NCBI RefSeq assembly: GCF_900109665.1
Contig: NZ_FOAO01000014.1
Span: 62,001-126,000 of the forward strand
DNA: 64,000 nt
From: Blastococcus sp. DSM 46786
Lineage (GTDB): Bacteria > Actinomycetota > Actinomycetes > Mycobacteriales > Geodermatophilaceae
Direction of reading: 5' to 3'
Position 1 is the first letter of the stretch; each line of letters opens with the position of its first letter. Shown one piece after another: positions 8,785 through 19,237 of this stretch. Both the position numbers and the translations under genes were made by a program. The notes below the pieces were generated by a model. That model saw nothing but the letters and a program-made list of their open reading frames with translations. It searched no databases and was not told where the DNA came from.

Positions 8785-9222
8785 GTGCCCGAATCCATCC
8801 TGGTAGGCCTCGACGGCAGCGAGGCGAGCGGTCGCGCCGCGGACGCGGCGGCCGACGCGGCCCGTCGCCACGACCTGCGGCTGGTCCTCGCCTGCGTCGT
8901 CCCCTGGTCGCCCTACTCCTTCACCACCGCGGAGGAGAACGAACGCCGCTCCGTGGAGAAGGAGCGGGAGGCCACCTCGGCGCGCGAACGCGTGCTCGAA
9001 CCGGTGATCGCCCGGCTCTCCGAGCCCGGGGACCTCGCGATCGAGGGTGCCGTCCGGCACGGGCACCCCGCCGAGACGCTGGTGCGGCTGGCCCGCGAGC
9101 ACGACGCCGCCTGGATCACCGTCGGCCGCGTCGGGCAGAGCCGGGTGCGCACCCTGCTGTTCGGCTCGACGCCGAGCAGCCTCATCCAGCTCTCCCCCGT
9201 CCCCGTCCTGGTGGTGCCGTGA
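8785..9222 (+). CDS. Universal stress protein, ATP-binding type
   Basis: 145 residues, GTG start with GGAGG 7-8 bases upstream. A single USP domain starts ILVGLDGSEASGRA. The C-terminal nucleotide motif GxxG-(9 residues)-GS is intact (GRVGQSRVRTLLFGS), placing it with ATP-binding UspA-like proteins. Its stop overlaps the start of the AGCS symporter gene, so the two are co-translated. USPs paired with transporters may regulate transport by ATP level; that is inference here. A possible -10 (TAGCGT) lies at 8746-8751. Confidence 0.9.
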   Translation: MPESILVGLDGSEASGRAADAAADAARRHDLRLVLACVVPWSPYSFTTAEENERRSVEKEREATSARERVLEPVIARLSEPGDLAIEGAVRHGHPAETLVRLAREHDAAWITVGRVGQSRVRTLLFGSTPSSLIQLSPVPVLVVP

Positions 9223-10724
9223 TGCCCTCCGACTCCGTGCTGGCCGCCAGCTTCGACGAGCAGGTCGACGGCTTCTTCGCACCGGTCTTCGACTGGATCA
9301 CCGCAGTGGTCTTCTACGCCGTCCCCCTCGACTTCATCGACGAGGGCGTGGAACTGCCGCTCATCGTCGTCTGGCTGGTCATCGCGGGCTTCTTCTTCAC
9401 CGTCTACCTGCGCGGCTTCCAGTTCCGCGCGTTCCGGCACGCCATCGAGCTGATCCGCGGCCGGTACGACGACCCGCGCGACGCCGGCGAGGTCACCCAC
9501 TTCCAGGCGCTGGCGACGGCGGTGTCGGGCACCGTCGGCCTCGGCAACATCGCCGGCGTCGCGATCGCGATCTCGCTGGGCGGGCCGGGCGCCACGCTGT
9601 GGATGATCATCGCGGGCCTGCTCGGCATGTGCACCAAGGGCGTCGAGTGCACGCTCGGGGTGAAGTACCGCAACGTGTACCCCGACGGCCGGGTCTCCGG
9701 CGGCCCGATGTACTACCTGACCAAGGGGCTCCGCGAGAAGAACCCGCGGCTGGGGACCCTGGGCAAGGTGCTCGCCGTCCTGTTCTGCATCTTCACCCTC
9801 GGCGGGGCCGTCGGCGGCGGCAACATGTTCCAGGCCAACCAGGCCTTCAACCAGGCGCAGTCGGTCACCGGCGGCGACGACGGCCTGCTCGGGTTCGGCG
9901 CCGCCGGCGCGGTGTTCGGGTTCGTGCTGGCCCTGCTGGTCGGTGCGGTGATCATCGGCGGCATCCGCAGCATCGCCCGGGTCACCGACAAGCTGGTGCC
10001 GTTCATGGCGGTCTTCTACGTGCTCGCCTGCCTGACCGTGCTCCTGGCCAATTTCTCCGACATCCCGGCGGCGCTCTGGGCGATCGTCTCCCAGGCGTTC
10101 TCCCCCGAGGCCGGCTTCGGCGGCATCGTCGGCGTGCTCATCCAGGGCTTCCGCCGGGCGGCGTTCAGCAACGAGGCGGGGCTGGGTTCGGCCGCCATCG
10201 CGCACTCCGCGGTCAAGACGGAGCACCCGGCCACCGAGGGGCACGTCGCCGTCCTCGAGCCGTTCATCGACACCGTCGTCATCTGCACGATGACCGCGCT
10301 GGCCATCGTCATCACCGGCACCTACGCCGACGAGGCGAGCGACGCGGGGGTGGAGACGACGTCGGCGGCGTTCGAGACCGTCGTCGGCTGGTTCCCCATC
10401 GTGCTGGCGGTCGCGGTGATCCTCTTCGCGTACTCGACGATGCTGGCCTGGAGCTACTACGGCCTGAAGGCCGCGACCTATCTCTTCGGCGAGTCGATGG
10501 TCGTCGACCGGACGTGGAAGCTGGTCTTCTGCCTCTTCGTCATCATCGGGGCGTCGTCCACGGTCGAGTCGGTGATCGGCTTCTCCGACAGCATGATCTT
10601 CCTGATGTCCCTGCCGAACATCATCGGCCTCTACATCCTGGCCCGGGTGGTGAAGCGGGAGCTCAACGGCTACCGCGCCCGGATCGACAGCGGCGAGATC
10701 CTGCCGGTGGCCGAACGGACCTGA
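9222..10724 (+). CDS. Sodium:alanine/glycine symporter, AGCS family
   Basis: 500 residues. ATG at 9222 overlaps the USP stop codon (TGATG). About eleven membrane helices. The family signatures are present: ATAVSGTVGLGNIAGVAIAI near residue 95, SGGPMYYLTKGL near 155, and the AGCS motif AAFSNEAGLGSAAIAHSAVK near 310. These proteins import alanine or glycine with Na+ (or H+). The N-terminus is longer than usual, with about 40 residues before the first core helix. The gene probably ends the operon; a GC-rich imperfect hairpin follows at about 10730-10765. Confidence 0.9.
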   Translation: MPSDSVLAASFDEQVDGFFAPVFDWITAVVFYAVPLDFIDEGVELPLIVVWLVIAGFFFTVYLRGFQFRAFRHAIELIRGRYDDPRDAGEVTHFQALATAVSGTVGLGNIAGVAIAISLGGPGATLWMIIAGLLGMCTKGVECTLGVKYRNVYPDGRVSGGPMYYLTKGLREKNPRLGTLGKVLAVLFCIFTLGGAVGGGNMFQANQAFNQAQSVTGGDDGLLGFGAAGAVFGFVLALLVGAVIIGGIRSIARVTDKLVPFMAVFYVLACLTVLLANFSDIPAALWAIVSQAFSPEAGFGGIVGVLIQGFRRAAFSNEAGLGSAAIAHSAVKTEHPATEGHVAVLEPFIDTVVICTMTALAIVITGTYADEASDAGVETTSAAFETVVGWFPIVLAVAVILFAYSTMLAWSYYGLKAATYLFGESMVVDRTWKLVFCLFVIIGASSTVESVIGFSDSMIFLMSLPNIIGLYILARVVKRELNGYRARIDSGEILPVAERT

Positions 10725-10945
10725 CCGGCGCCGCTCCGGGCCCGCGAGGAGCCCGGCGCCGTCCGCAGCGCCGGGGTGCCACCACCGGAACCACTGCCGA
10801 CGACGTCGTCGTGGTGAGCCCCGCTCCATACCGGCAGCTCGCACGGGAACGGCCGCCGGCGCAGGCTCGAAGTCACCGGGGCACAGCCGGTGCAGCCGGC
10901 GCCGGAAGGTTGGCGGTGGGTGGCCGGTCGCCGGTCGTCCCCGGG

Positions 10946-11581
10946 TCACTCCCGCTCGCGCCGGGTGCGCAGGGGCGGGAACGGGGCGTGCACGTCGAAG
11001 TGCACCCCGACCATCCGGATGGTGAAGCACAGCGCGGCGGCGCTGATCGAGGCGACCGGGCCGCGGGTGCCGAGCAGATCGGCCAGCACCACGGCGGTGG
11101 CCCCGACCAGCGCCGGGACGGCGTAGAGACCGCTGGTGAGCACCGAGGGCACCTGGCGGATGAGCACGTCCCGGAGGGTGCCGCCGCCCACGCCGGTGAT
11201 CGTGCCGACGATCACCGCCTGCGCGGGGCCGAAGCCGAGGTCGAGCGCCTTGAGGGCGCCGGTGACCGCGAAGAGGCTCAGGCCGGCGGCGTCCAGCACG
11301 TTGATCGTCCCGTTGAGCCGCTCCAGGTACGGGCCGGCGACGAAGGCGATCAGGCCCCCGCCGGCGGCCACGGCGAGGTAGCGCCAGTCGACGAACGTCG
11401 CCGGGGGCAGGCTGTCCAGGAAGACGTCGCGGATGGTGCCGCCCCCGAGCGCGGTGATCATGCCCAGGGTGATCACGCCGACGATGTCGAGCCGGGTGGT
11501 GCGCAGCGCGGTCAGCGCACCGTTGAGCGCGAAGGCGAAGGTGCCGACGAGGTCGAGCACCAGCAGGGCCGTCGTGGCCAC
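10946..11581 (-). CDS. TRIC/UPF0126-type membrane channel protein (YadS/YicG family)
   Basis: 211 residues from GTG 11581, preceded by a G-rich GAGGGG. Two homologous halves of three helices each are visible, with glycine signatures GMITALGGGTIRDVFLDSLP and GTITGVGGGTLRDVLIRQVP at matching places. Characterised relatives form trimeric cation channels (TRIC fold) or transport glycine. It follows a TetR gene with a gap of 34 bases and is convergent with the AGCS gene. The proximity to an alanine/glycine symporter is suggestive, though the two are on opposite strands. Confidence 0.85.
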   Translation of the reverse strand: MATTALLVLDLVGTFAFALNGALTALRTTRLDIVGVITLGMITALGGGTIRDVFLDSLPPATFVDWRYLAVAAGGGLIAFVAGPYLERLNGTINVLDAAGLSLFAVTGALKALDLGFGPAQAVIVGTITGVGGGTLRDVLIRQVPSVLTSGLYAVPALVGATAVVLADLLGTRGPVASISAAALCFTIRMVGVHFDVHAPFPPLRTRRERE

Positions 11582-11615
11582 GGATCCGCCCCCCTCTGCA
11601 GGACTCCGGGAGGCA

Positions 11616-12275
11616 TCAGCTTCCCAGGCGGTCCCCGCGGGCGGTGAAGGCCTCGACGATCGACTGCCAGTGCTCGACGTGCGGGCCGGTGCGGGGGGCG
11701 TCGGGCTGCAGCGCGTAGGTGAGCGCCTGACCCCGCATCGAGGTGAGCAGCACCTGGTAGACCGCCTCGGCCTGCGGGTGCCGCGCCACCTGCTCGCCGA
11801 ACACCTCCATCGCCAGGGTTCGCAGCTGCGCCCCGAGGCGGCGCTCGTGCGGGAGCAGCGCGGCGCGGAGCTCCGGATCGGTCCGGGCCGCACCCCACAG
11901 CTCCATCGCCGCGACGAACAGCTCGCCGTGGAAGCGTTCCCAGATCAGCTCCACGCCGAGCCGGACGCGGGCGGCCGCGTCCGCCGGCAGGTCGGCCGCG
12001 GCCTGGCGCACGCTCGCGCTGAACTCTTCGTAGAGGTGGTCGACGGCGGCCAGCACGAGGTCGGCCTTCGTCGTGAACTGGTGGGTCAGCGCGCCCCGGG
12101 AGACGCCGGCCCGCCGCTGCACCTCCTGGGTGGTCGTGCGCGCGTAGCCGAGCTCGACCAGCGCTCCCACGGTGGCGCGCACCAGCGCCTCGCGGGTGCT
12201 CGCCCGCCGCTCGGCCTGCGTCCGGCGCGCCGTCGGGGCAGCGGTCACCTCGGCGTCCCCGCTCGCCCGTGGCAT
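11616..12275 (-). CDS. TetR-family regulator, downstream of the beta-oxidation operon
   Basis: 219 residues from the ATG at 12275. The N-terminal helix-turn-helix is at about 20-65 (ATVGALVELGYARTTTQEVQ, RRAGVSRGALTHQFTTKADL), and the C-terminal ligand domain has FHGELFVAAMELWGAARTDPEL. Same strand as, and 67 bases after, the FadB-type gene, so it may be co-transcribed with the fatty-acid operon. This makes it a candidate for the protein that binds the palindrome at 16947-16968, perhaps responding to acyl-CoA. That assignment is inference. Confidence 0.85.
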   Translation of the reverse strand: MPRASGDAEVTAAPTARRTQAERRASTREALVRATVGALVELGYARTTTQEVQRRAGVSRGALTHQFTTKADLVLAAVDHLYEEFSASVRQAAADLPADAAARVRLGVELIWERFHGELFVAAMELWGAARTDPELRAALLPHERRLGAQLRTLAMEVFGEQVARHPQAEAVYQVLLTSMRGQALTYALQPDAPRTGPHVEHWQSIVEAFTARGDRLGS

Positions 12276-12342
12276 GCGCTGGATCGTAGGGAGGGCGCGG
12301 GAGCGGGACGCCGCGCGGCGCCCCGCTCCCCCGCCGTCGTGC

Positions 12343-14490
12343 TCAGACCGCCGCGGCAGCGCGCAGGCTGCCGGCCGGCACGGCGCGCTCCAGCAGGATC
12401 GCCGGCGACCGGAACCGCTCGCCGTAGCGGTCGGCCAGCTCGTCGGCCCGGGCGACGAAGCCCGCCACCCCGCCCGGGTACTGGTCGACGTACTGCAGCA
12501 CGCCGCCGTACAGGGGCGGGAAGCCGATGCCCATGATCGAGCCGATGTTGGCGTCCTCGACGGTGCGCAGCACCTGCTCCTCGAGGCAGCGCGCCGTCTC
12601 CACCGCCATGGCGAACAGCAGCCGCTCCTGGGCGTCCCGGAACGGCACGGCACCGGACGGCGGGAACAGCTCGGCGAGCCCCGGCCACACCCGCTTCTCG
12701 GGCTGCCAGTCGAAGAAGCCCTGCCCCGAGGACTTCCCGGTGCGGCCGTGCTCGACCAGCGTCCGCAGCACCGCCACCCCCGGGTGGTCGTCGGTGGCGC
12801 CGGCCCGCGCCGCCTCGTCGCGGATCTTCAGCGGCAGCGTGAGCGTGACCTCGTCGAGCAGGGTCAGCGGCCCGGCCGGGAAGCCGGCCTGCAGCGCGGC
12901 CCGCTCCACGCTCATCGGCGCCAGGCCCTCGGCCAGCAGCGCGGCGCCCTCCATGACCAGCGTGCCGAAGACCCGGCTGGTGAAGAAGCCCCGGCTGTCG
13001 GCGACGACGATCGGCGTCTTGCCGATCTGGCGCACGGCGTCGTAGGCGCGGGCGAGCGCGGTGTCGGACGTCTTCTCCCCCACGATCAGCTCGACCAGCG
13101 GCATCTTGTCCACCGGCGAGAAGAAGTGCATGCCCACGACGTCGGCCTGCCGCTGCACGCCCTCGGCCAGGCTCGTGATCGGCAGCGTGGAGGTGTTCGA
13201 CGCCAGCAGCGCGTCCGGCAGGGCATGGGCCTCGGCCTCGCTGAGCACGCGGTGCTTGAGCGCCTGGTCCTCGAACACCGCCTCGACGATCAGGTCGCAG
13301 CCGGCCAGGTCGGCAGGGTCACCGGTCGGGGTGATCCGTGCGAGGAAGGCGTCGGCCTTCTCCTGGCTCATCCGCCCGCGCTGGACCTGCTTGCCGACCA
13401 GCCCGGCGACGTGCACCTTGCCCTTCTCGGCCGCCTCGGTGCTCACGTCCTTGAGCACCACGTCGACGCCGGCCTCGGCGAAGGCGTGCGCGATGCCGGC
13501 ACCCATCATCCCGGCGCCGAGCACGCCGACCTTGCGCGCCGTGTGCGTCTCCTCGACCACCGGGCGGGAGCCGCCGCCGTTGATGCGGTTCAGGTCGAAC
13601 CACAGCGCCTGGATCATGTTGGTCGACACCTGACTGACGACGAGGTCGACGAAGTAGCGCCCCTCGACGGTGAACGCGGTGTCGACGTCGACCTGCAGGC
13701 TCTCCACCGCGGCGGACAGGATCGCGTAGGGCGCCGGGTAGGGCGCGCCCTTGAGCTGCTTGGTCAGGTTGGCCGGGAAGGCGGGCAGGCTCGACGCCAG
13801 CGACGGCGTGGAGGGGGTCCCGCCGGGCACCTTGTATCCCTTGGTGTCCCACGGCTGGGCGGCGTCCGGGTTGGCGAGCACCCACTGCTTCGCCTTGGCC
13901 AGCAGCTCGTCCGCGCTCGCCAGCTCGTGCACGAGCCTCAGCTCCAGCGCCTTCTCCGGGCGGAGCTGCTGCCCCTGGAGCAGCAGCTCGAGCAGCGCCG
14001 TCGTCAGCCCGAGCAGCCGGATCGACCGGACCACCCCGCCCCCACCGGGCAGCAGACCGAGGGTGACCTCGGGGAAGCCGAGCTTGACCTTCGGGTCGTC
14101 CAGGACGACGCGGTGGTGGGTGGCCAGCGCGATCTCCAGCCCGCCGCCGAGCGCGGCGCCGTTGATCGCTGCGGCGACCGGGACCCCGAGCGTCTCCAGC
14201 CGGCGCAGCTGGCGCTTCACCAGCGTGACCTGGGCGAGGACCTGGTCGCGGGTCTCGGGTGTGGCCTGGATCAGGCTGCCCAGGTTGCCGCCGGCGAAGA
14301 AGGTCTTCTTCGCGCTGGTCAGGACGACGCCGCGGACGGACTCCTTCTCGCGTTCCAGCCGGTCGATCGTCTCGCCCATCGAGGCCACGTACGCGTCGTT
14401 CATCGTGTTCGCCGACGACGCGGGGTCGTCGAGGGTGAGGACGACGACGCCGTCGGCGTCCTGCTCCCAGCGGATGGTGCTGTTGCTCAT
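12343..14490 (-). CDS. fadB: Fatty acid oxidation fusion: enoyl-CoA hydratase/3-hydroxyacyl-CoA dehydrogenase
   Basis: 715 residues; ATG at 14490 with GAGGAG upstream. The crotonase domain (1 to about 200) shows FAGGNLGSL and the oxyanion-hole region NGAALGGGLEIALATH, with catalytic-site FPEVTLGLLPGGGG. The NAD-binding 3-hydroxyacyl-CoA dehydrogenase domain begins near 335 with VGVLGAGMMGAGIAHAFAEA and includes MHFFSPVDKMPLVELI. A C-terminal helical domain (500-715) completes the FadB/FadJ layout. It converts trans-2-enoyl-CoA through 3-hydroxyacyl-CoA to 3-ketoacyl-CoA. It begins 11 bases after the thiolase stop, so the two enzymes likely form the usual complex. Confidence 0.93.
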   Translation of the reverse strand: MSNSTIRWEQDADGVVVLTLDDPASSANTMNDAYVASMGETIDRLEREKESVRGVVLTSAKKTFFAGGNLGSLIQATPETRDQVLAQVTLVKRQLRRLETLGVPVAAAINGAALGGGLEIALATHHRVVLDDPKVKLGFPEVTLGLLPGGGGVVRSIRLLGLTTALLELLLQGQQLRPEKALELRLVHELASADELLAKAKQWVLANPDAAQPWDTKGYKVPGGTPSTPSLASSLPAFPANLTKQLKGAPYPAPYAILSAAVESLQVDVDTAFTVEGRYFVDLVVSQVSTNMIQALWFDLNRINGGGSRPVVEETHTARKVGVLGAGMMGAGIAHAFAEAGVDVVLKDVSTEAAEKGKVHVAGLVGKQVQRGRMSQEKADAFLARITPTGDPADLAGCDLIVEAVFEDQALKHRVLSEAEAHALPDALLASNTSTLPITSLAEGVQRQADVVGMHFFSPVDKMPLVELIVGEKTSDTALARAYDAVRQIGKTPIVVADSRGFFTSRVFGTLVMEGAALLAEGLAPMSVERAALQAGFPAGPLTLLDEVTLTLPLKIRDEAARAGATDDHPGVAVLRTLVEHGRTGKSSGQGFFDWQPEKRVWPGLAELFPPSGAVPFRDAQERLLFAMAVETARCLEEQVLRTVEDANIGSIMGIGFPPLYGGVLQYVDQYPGGVAGFVARADELADRYGERFRSPAILLERAVPAGSLRAAAAV

Positions 14491-14501
14491 CGGTGCGCTC
14501 C

Positions 14502-15716
14502 TCAGACTCGCTCGACGACGGTGGCGATGCCCATGCCGCCGCCGACGCACAGGGTGGCCAGGCCGTAGCGCAGGTCGCGCCGCTCGAGCTCGTCGACGAG
14601 CGAGCCCAGGATCATCGCGCCGGTGGCGCCCAGCGGGTGCCCCATGGAGATGGCGCCGCCGTTGACGTTGACCTGCTCGTGGTCGAAGCCGGTGTCGGCC
14701 ATGAACCGCAGGACGACGGCGGCGAACGCCTCGTTCATCTCGACCAGGTCGATGTCGTCGACGGTCAGCCGGGCCTTGGCCAGCGCCTTGTGCGTGGCCG
14801 GCGCCGGGCCGGTCAGCATGATCACCGGGTCGGAGCCGGAGACGGCGGTGCTCACGATGCGGGCGCGCGGGGTGAGCCCGTTGCGGGTGCCCGCCTCCTC
14901 GGTGCCGACGACGACCAGCGCGGCGCCGTCGACGATGCCGGACGAGTTGCCGGCGGTGTGCACGTGGTCGATCCGCTCGACCCAGTGGTACTTGTTCAAG
15001 GCGACGGCGTCGAAGCCACCCATGTCGCCGATGCCGGCGAACGCCGAGGGCAGCGCGGCCAGCGACTCGACGGTGGTGCCGGGACGGACGAGCTCGTCGG
15101 CGTCGAGGACGACGGTGCCGTTCCGGTCCGTCACCGGGACGACGGAGCGCTCGAAGTACCCGTTGGACCACGCCTTGGCGGCGCGTGCGTGCGACTCGGC
15201 GGCGTACGCGTCGACGTCCTCCCGGCTCCAGCCGGCCAGGGTGGCGATGAGGTCGGCGCCGATGCCCTGGGGCACGAAGCCGGTGCGGGCGGCGGTCTCG
15301 GGGTCCATCGGCCAGGCGCCGCCGTCGGAACCCATCGGCACGCGGGACATCGACTCCACGCCGCCGGCGAGCACCAGGTCCTCGAAGCCGGAGCGGACCT
15401 TCTGCGCAGCGAGGTTGACCGCCTCGAGGCCGCTGGCGCAGAACCGGTTGATCTGCACGCCGGCCACCGTGTCGGGCAGCCCCGCCGCCAGCGCGGCGGT
15501 GCGCGCGATGACCGCGCCCTGCTCGCCGACCGGGGAGACGACGCCGAGGACGACGTCGTCGACCAGCGACGGGTCCAGCCCGGGATTCCGACGTCGGACC
15601 TCGTCGATCAGGCCGGTGGTCAGGCTGATCGGCTTCACCGAGTGCAGCCCACCGGTCTTCTTGCCCTTGCCGCGCGGGGTGCGCACGGCGTCGTAGATGA
15701 ACGCCTCGGCGGTCAT
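14502..15716 (-). CDS. fadA: Acetyl-CoA C-acyltransferase (3-ketoacyl-CoA thiolase)
   Basis: 404 residues from ATG 15716. All thiolase residues are visible: nucleophilic Cys in [11 protein letters not shown] (about 93), NEAFA, the His motif [15 protein letters not shown], and the second Cys in CVGGGMGIA near the C-terminus. It cleaves 3-ketoacyl-CoA with CoA, the last beta-oxidation step. Gaps of 32 bases from the acyl-CoA dehydrogenase and 11 bases to fadB indicate one transcript. An acetoacetyl-CoA thiolase role cannot be excluded, but the context favours fatty-acid degradation. Confidence 0.93.
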   Translation of the reverse strand: MTAEAFIYDAVRTPRGKGKKTGGLHSVKPISLTTGLIDEVRRRNPGLDPSLVDDVVLGVVSPVGEQGAVIARTAALAAGLPDTVAGVQINRFCASGLEAVNLAAQKVRSGFEDLVLAGGVESMSRVPMGSDGGAWPMDPETAARTGFVPQGIGADLIATLAGWSREDVDAYAAESHARAAKAWSNGYFERSVVPVTDRNGTVVLDADELVRPGTTVESLAALPSAFAGIGDMGGFDAVALNKYHWVERIDHVHTAGNSSGIVDGAALVVVGTEEAGTRNGLTPRARIVSTAVSGSDPVIMLTGPAPATHKALAKARLTVDDIDLVEMNEAFAAVVLRFMADTGFDHEQVNVNGGAISMGHPLGATGAMILGSLVDELERRDLRYGLATLCVGGGMGIATVVERV

Positions 15717-15748
15717 GCGTGGTCCTCTCGTCTCGCTTCGGATGGGGG

Positions 15749-16891
<1,143 letters not shown>

Positions 16892-16943
16892 ACCGACCTC
16901 CGGGAAGTCCTGGATCTCCGGCGGTCCCCGCGCCGGGAACCCG

Positions 16944-16971
16944 AACATACAGACCGCTCGTTCTGTATCTT
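16944..16971. promoter_or_regulatory. Divergent promoters sharing one palindromic operator
   Basis: A perfect inverted repeat, arms ATACAGA at 16947-16953 and TCTGTAT at 16962-16968 with 8 bases between, lies between the acyl-CoA dehydrogenase and acyl-CoA synthetase genes. Each outer edge runs into a TAnnnT -10 box: TATGTT on the minus strand (16949-16944) and TATCTT on the plus strand (16966-16971). A repressor bound here would block both promoters. The size and symmetry suit a TetR dimer. Predicted 5' leaders are about 40-47 bases. Confidence 0.7.
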
Positions 16972-17018
16972 CGCGAGCCACGTCACAACGCCGTGCCGTC
17001 ACCCCGAGGAGCCCACCC

Positions 17019-18809
17019 GTGCAGGAGTACTCCAGCCCCACCGCTTTCGAGGTCCCGTCCACCGCCGCGCTGCCCGACGCGGTGACCACCCACGCCCGCG
17101 AGAACCCCGACCGGGTGGCGCTGAGCCGCAACGTCGGCGGCAGCTGGGTACCGGTCACCAGCCGCGAGTTCGCCGAGCAGGTCGCAGCGCTCGCCCGCGG
17201 CATGATCGCGGCCGGGGTCGGACCGGGCGACCGGGTCGGGATCCTCGGCCGGACGAGCTACGAGTGGACGCTGGCCGACTACGCCGTCTGGACCGCCGGC
17301 GGCGTCGGCGTCCCCATCTACGAGACCTCCTCGGCCGAGCAGGCGCAGTGGATCCTGTCGGACTCCGGCGCGGTCGCCGTCGTCGTCGAGACCGCCGCGC
17401 ACCGGGCGCTGGTGGAGTCGGTGCGGGCCGACCTGCCCGACCTGCGCGAGGTCTGGGCGATCGAGGCCGGCGACCTCGACGCCGTGGCCGCGCGGGCCGG
17501 CGAGGTGCCGGAGGAGGTGCTGGCCGAGCGCCGGGCGGCGCTGTCCACCGACACCCTCGCCACGATCATCTACACGTCGGGGACGACCGGGCGCCCCAAG
17601 GGCTGCGAGCTCACCCACGGCAACCTGCTCTACGTCGCCGAGCTCGCCCCCAGGGTGATCCCGGCGATGGTGGCCGAGGGCGCGAGTTCGCTGCTCTTCC
17701 TGCCGCTGGCGCACGTCTTCGCCCGGATCATCGAGGTCGGCTGCATCCAGAACGGCGCCCGGCTCGGCCACACCGCCGACCTCGCCTCGCTGCTGGCCGA
17801 CCTCGGCACCTTCCGGCCGACCTTCCTCGTCGCCGTCCCACGCGTCTTCGAGAAGGTCTACAACGGCGCCCGGCAGAAGGCGCACGCCGGCGGCAAGGGT
17901 GCGATCTTCGATCGCGCCGAGCGGGTCGCCGTCGCCTGGTCGAAGGGGCAGGACACCGGCGGCCCGTCGCTCGGGGTGGCGCTGCAGCACGCGCTGTTCG
18001 ACCGGCTGGTCTACGGCAAGCTGCGGGCGGCGATGGGCGGTCAGGTGGAGTACGCGCTCTCCGGCGGCGCCCCGCTCGGCGAGCGCCTGGGCCACTTCTT
18101 CCGCGGCATCGGCGTCACCATCCTCGAGGGCTACGGCCTCACCGAGACCGCCGGGCCGAGCACCGTCAGCGGCCCGGATGCGTTGAAGGTGGGCACCGTG
18201 GGCCGCCCCGCTCCCGGCTCGGCGGTGCGCATCGACGAGCACGGCGAGATCCTCGTGCGCGGGCCCCAGGTGTTCCGCGGCTACTGGCACAACTCGGAGG
18301 CGACCGCCGAGGCGATGCGCGACGGCTGGTTCCGCACCGGTGACATCGGGGTGCTCGACGACGAGGGCTACGTGACGATCACCGGCCGGATCAAGGAGCT
18401 GATCGTGACCTCGGCCGGGAAGAACGTCTCCCCCGCGGTGCTCGAGGACAGGATCCGCGCCCACCCGCTGGTCAGCCAGTGCATCGTCGTCGGCGACAAC
18501 CGGCCGTTCATCGGCGCGCTGATCACCCTGGACGCGGAGGCGCTGCCCGGGTGGCTGGAGGCCAAGGGGCGCCCGGCCGGCACCCCGCTGGCCGAACTGG
18601 TCGACGACCCGGAGGTCCTCGCCGAGCTCCAGGCGGCGGTGGACGCGGCGAACAGGCAGGTGTCGAAGGCCGAGTCGATCCGCTCCTTCGCCGTCCTGCC
18701 GGTCGAGTGGACGGTGGAGGGCGGGCAGCTGACCCCCTCACTGAAGCTCAAGCGCTCGGTGGTCATGAAGGAGTTCGCCGCCGAGGTGGAGAAGATCTAC
18801 GCCTCCTGA
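17019..18809 (+). CDS. Long-chain fatty-acid-CoA ligase (FadD15-like, AMP-forming)
   Basis: 596 residues, GTG start with GAGGA upstream. The AMP-binding P-loop TSGTTGRPKGCELTHGN is near 187, the adenine motif EGYGLTETAG near 369, GWFRTGDIG near 440, and the C-terminal catalytic lysine region TPSLKLKR near 578. It activates fatty acids to acyl-CoA for the divergent beta-oxidation genes. The length and the split between N- and C-terminal motifs fit the FadD15/long-chain synthetase class. A long hairpin terminator follows 10 bases after the stop. Confidence 0.93.
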   Translation: MQEYSSPTAFEVPSTAALPDAVTTHARENPDRVALSRNVGGSWVPVTSREFAEQVAALARGMIAAGVGPGDRVGILGRTSYEWTLADYAVWTAGGVGVPIYETSSAEQAQWILSDSGAVAVVVETAAHRALVESVRADLPDLREVWAIEAGDLDAVAARAGEVPEEVLAERRAALSTDTLATIIYTSGTTGRPKGCELTHGNLLYVAELAPRVIPAMVAEGASSLLFLPLAHVFARIIEVGCIQNGARLGHTADLASLLADLGTFRPTFLVAVPRVFEKVYNGARQKAHAGGKGAIFDRAERVAVAWSKGQDTGGPSLGVALQHALFDRLVYGKLRAAMGGQVEYALSGGAPLGERLGHFFRGIGVTILEGYGLTETAGPSTVSGPDALKVGTVGRPAPGSAVRIDEHGEILVRGPQVFRGYWHNSEATAEAMRDGWFRTGDIGVLDDEGYVTITGRIKELIVTSAGKNVSPAVLEDRIRAHPLVSQCIVVGDNRPFIGALITLDAEALPGWLEAKGRPAGTPLAELVDDPEVLAELQAAVDAANRQVSKAESIRSFAVLPVEWTVEGGQLTPSLKLKRSVVMKEFAAEVEKIYAS

Positions 18810-18818
18810 ACGTCGCTC

Positions 18819-18859
18819 CCCGCGTGCCTCCGGCCCCCTGCGGGCCGGGGGCACGCGGG
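18819..18859 (+). terminator. Intrinsic-type terminator hairpin after the acyl-CoA ligase
   Basis: An 18-base-pair stem (left arm 18819-18836, right arm 18842-18859) with a 5-base CCTGC loop and a single T-G wobble, beginning 10 bases after the stop codon. No U-tract follows, as is common for hairpin terminators in high-GC actinobacteria. Confidence 0.75.
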
Positions 18860-18985
18860 CGTCCGGGGGGCCGTCGCGGCCGTTCGCATCCCGATTCCGG
18901 AACGGGTGGGACCGGTGTGACGGGTGCGGCCGACACGTGCCCGGCGGTGGTGGCGCAACCGGCGGCGGGCTCGGACTCTGGGCGC

Positions 18986-19228
18986 ATGACGAGCGTCTAC
19001 GCGTACGGCACGGCACACGCGGTCGTCATGGTCGGCTCCTTCGGCGCCGAGGGCCTCACCCCGCGCCAGATCGGCCCGGCGCACGCGACGATCGGCCGGG
19101 TGAACGGTCAGAGCCGCAAGGCGCTCTGCGGCGCCTACGTCTCCATCGACGAGCAGCTGCCCTGGCCGCCGGAGGGCTACGACGAAGCCCAGCTCTGCCC
19201 GAACTGCGCCACCCTCGCGGCCCTCTGA
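18986..19228 (+). CDS. Small conserved-looking protein with CPNC motif
   Basis: 80 residues from ATG 18986. It begins MTSVYAYGTAHAVVMVGSFG, has a central KALCGAYV, and ends QLCPNCATLAAL. Three cysteines, two as CxxC, could hold a metal or form a disulfide, though a fourth ligand is not obvious. No known domain is recognised. It ends 10 bases before the palindromic element at 19238, which probably terminates it. Confidence 0.6.
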   Translation: MTSVYAYGTAHAVVMVGSFGAEGLTPRQIGPAHATIGRVNGQSRKALCGAYVSIDEQLPWPPEGYDEAQLCPNCATLAAL

Positions 19229-19237
19229 CCCCCTCAG

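Noticed and set aside
8913-11030. A 705-codon open frame on the minus strand opposite USP and AGCS
   Set aside because: It is antisense to two strongly supported genes and its translation is a run of Asp, His, Gly, Arg and Gln typical of GC-rich shadow frames.
9047-11647. An 866-codon plus-strand frame overlapping AGCS and the TRIC gene
   Set aside because: Out of frame with the AGCS gene, arginine- and proline-rich, no ribosome binding site.
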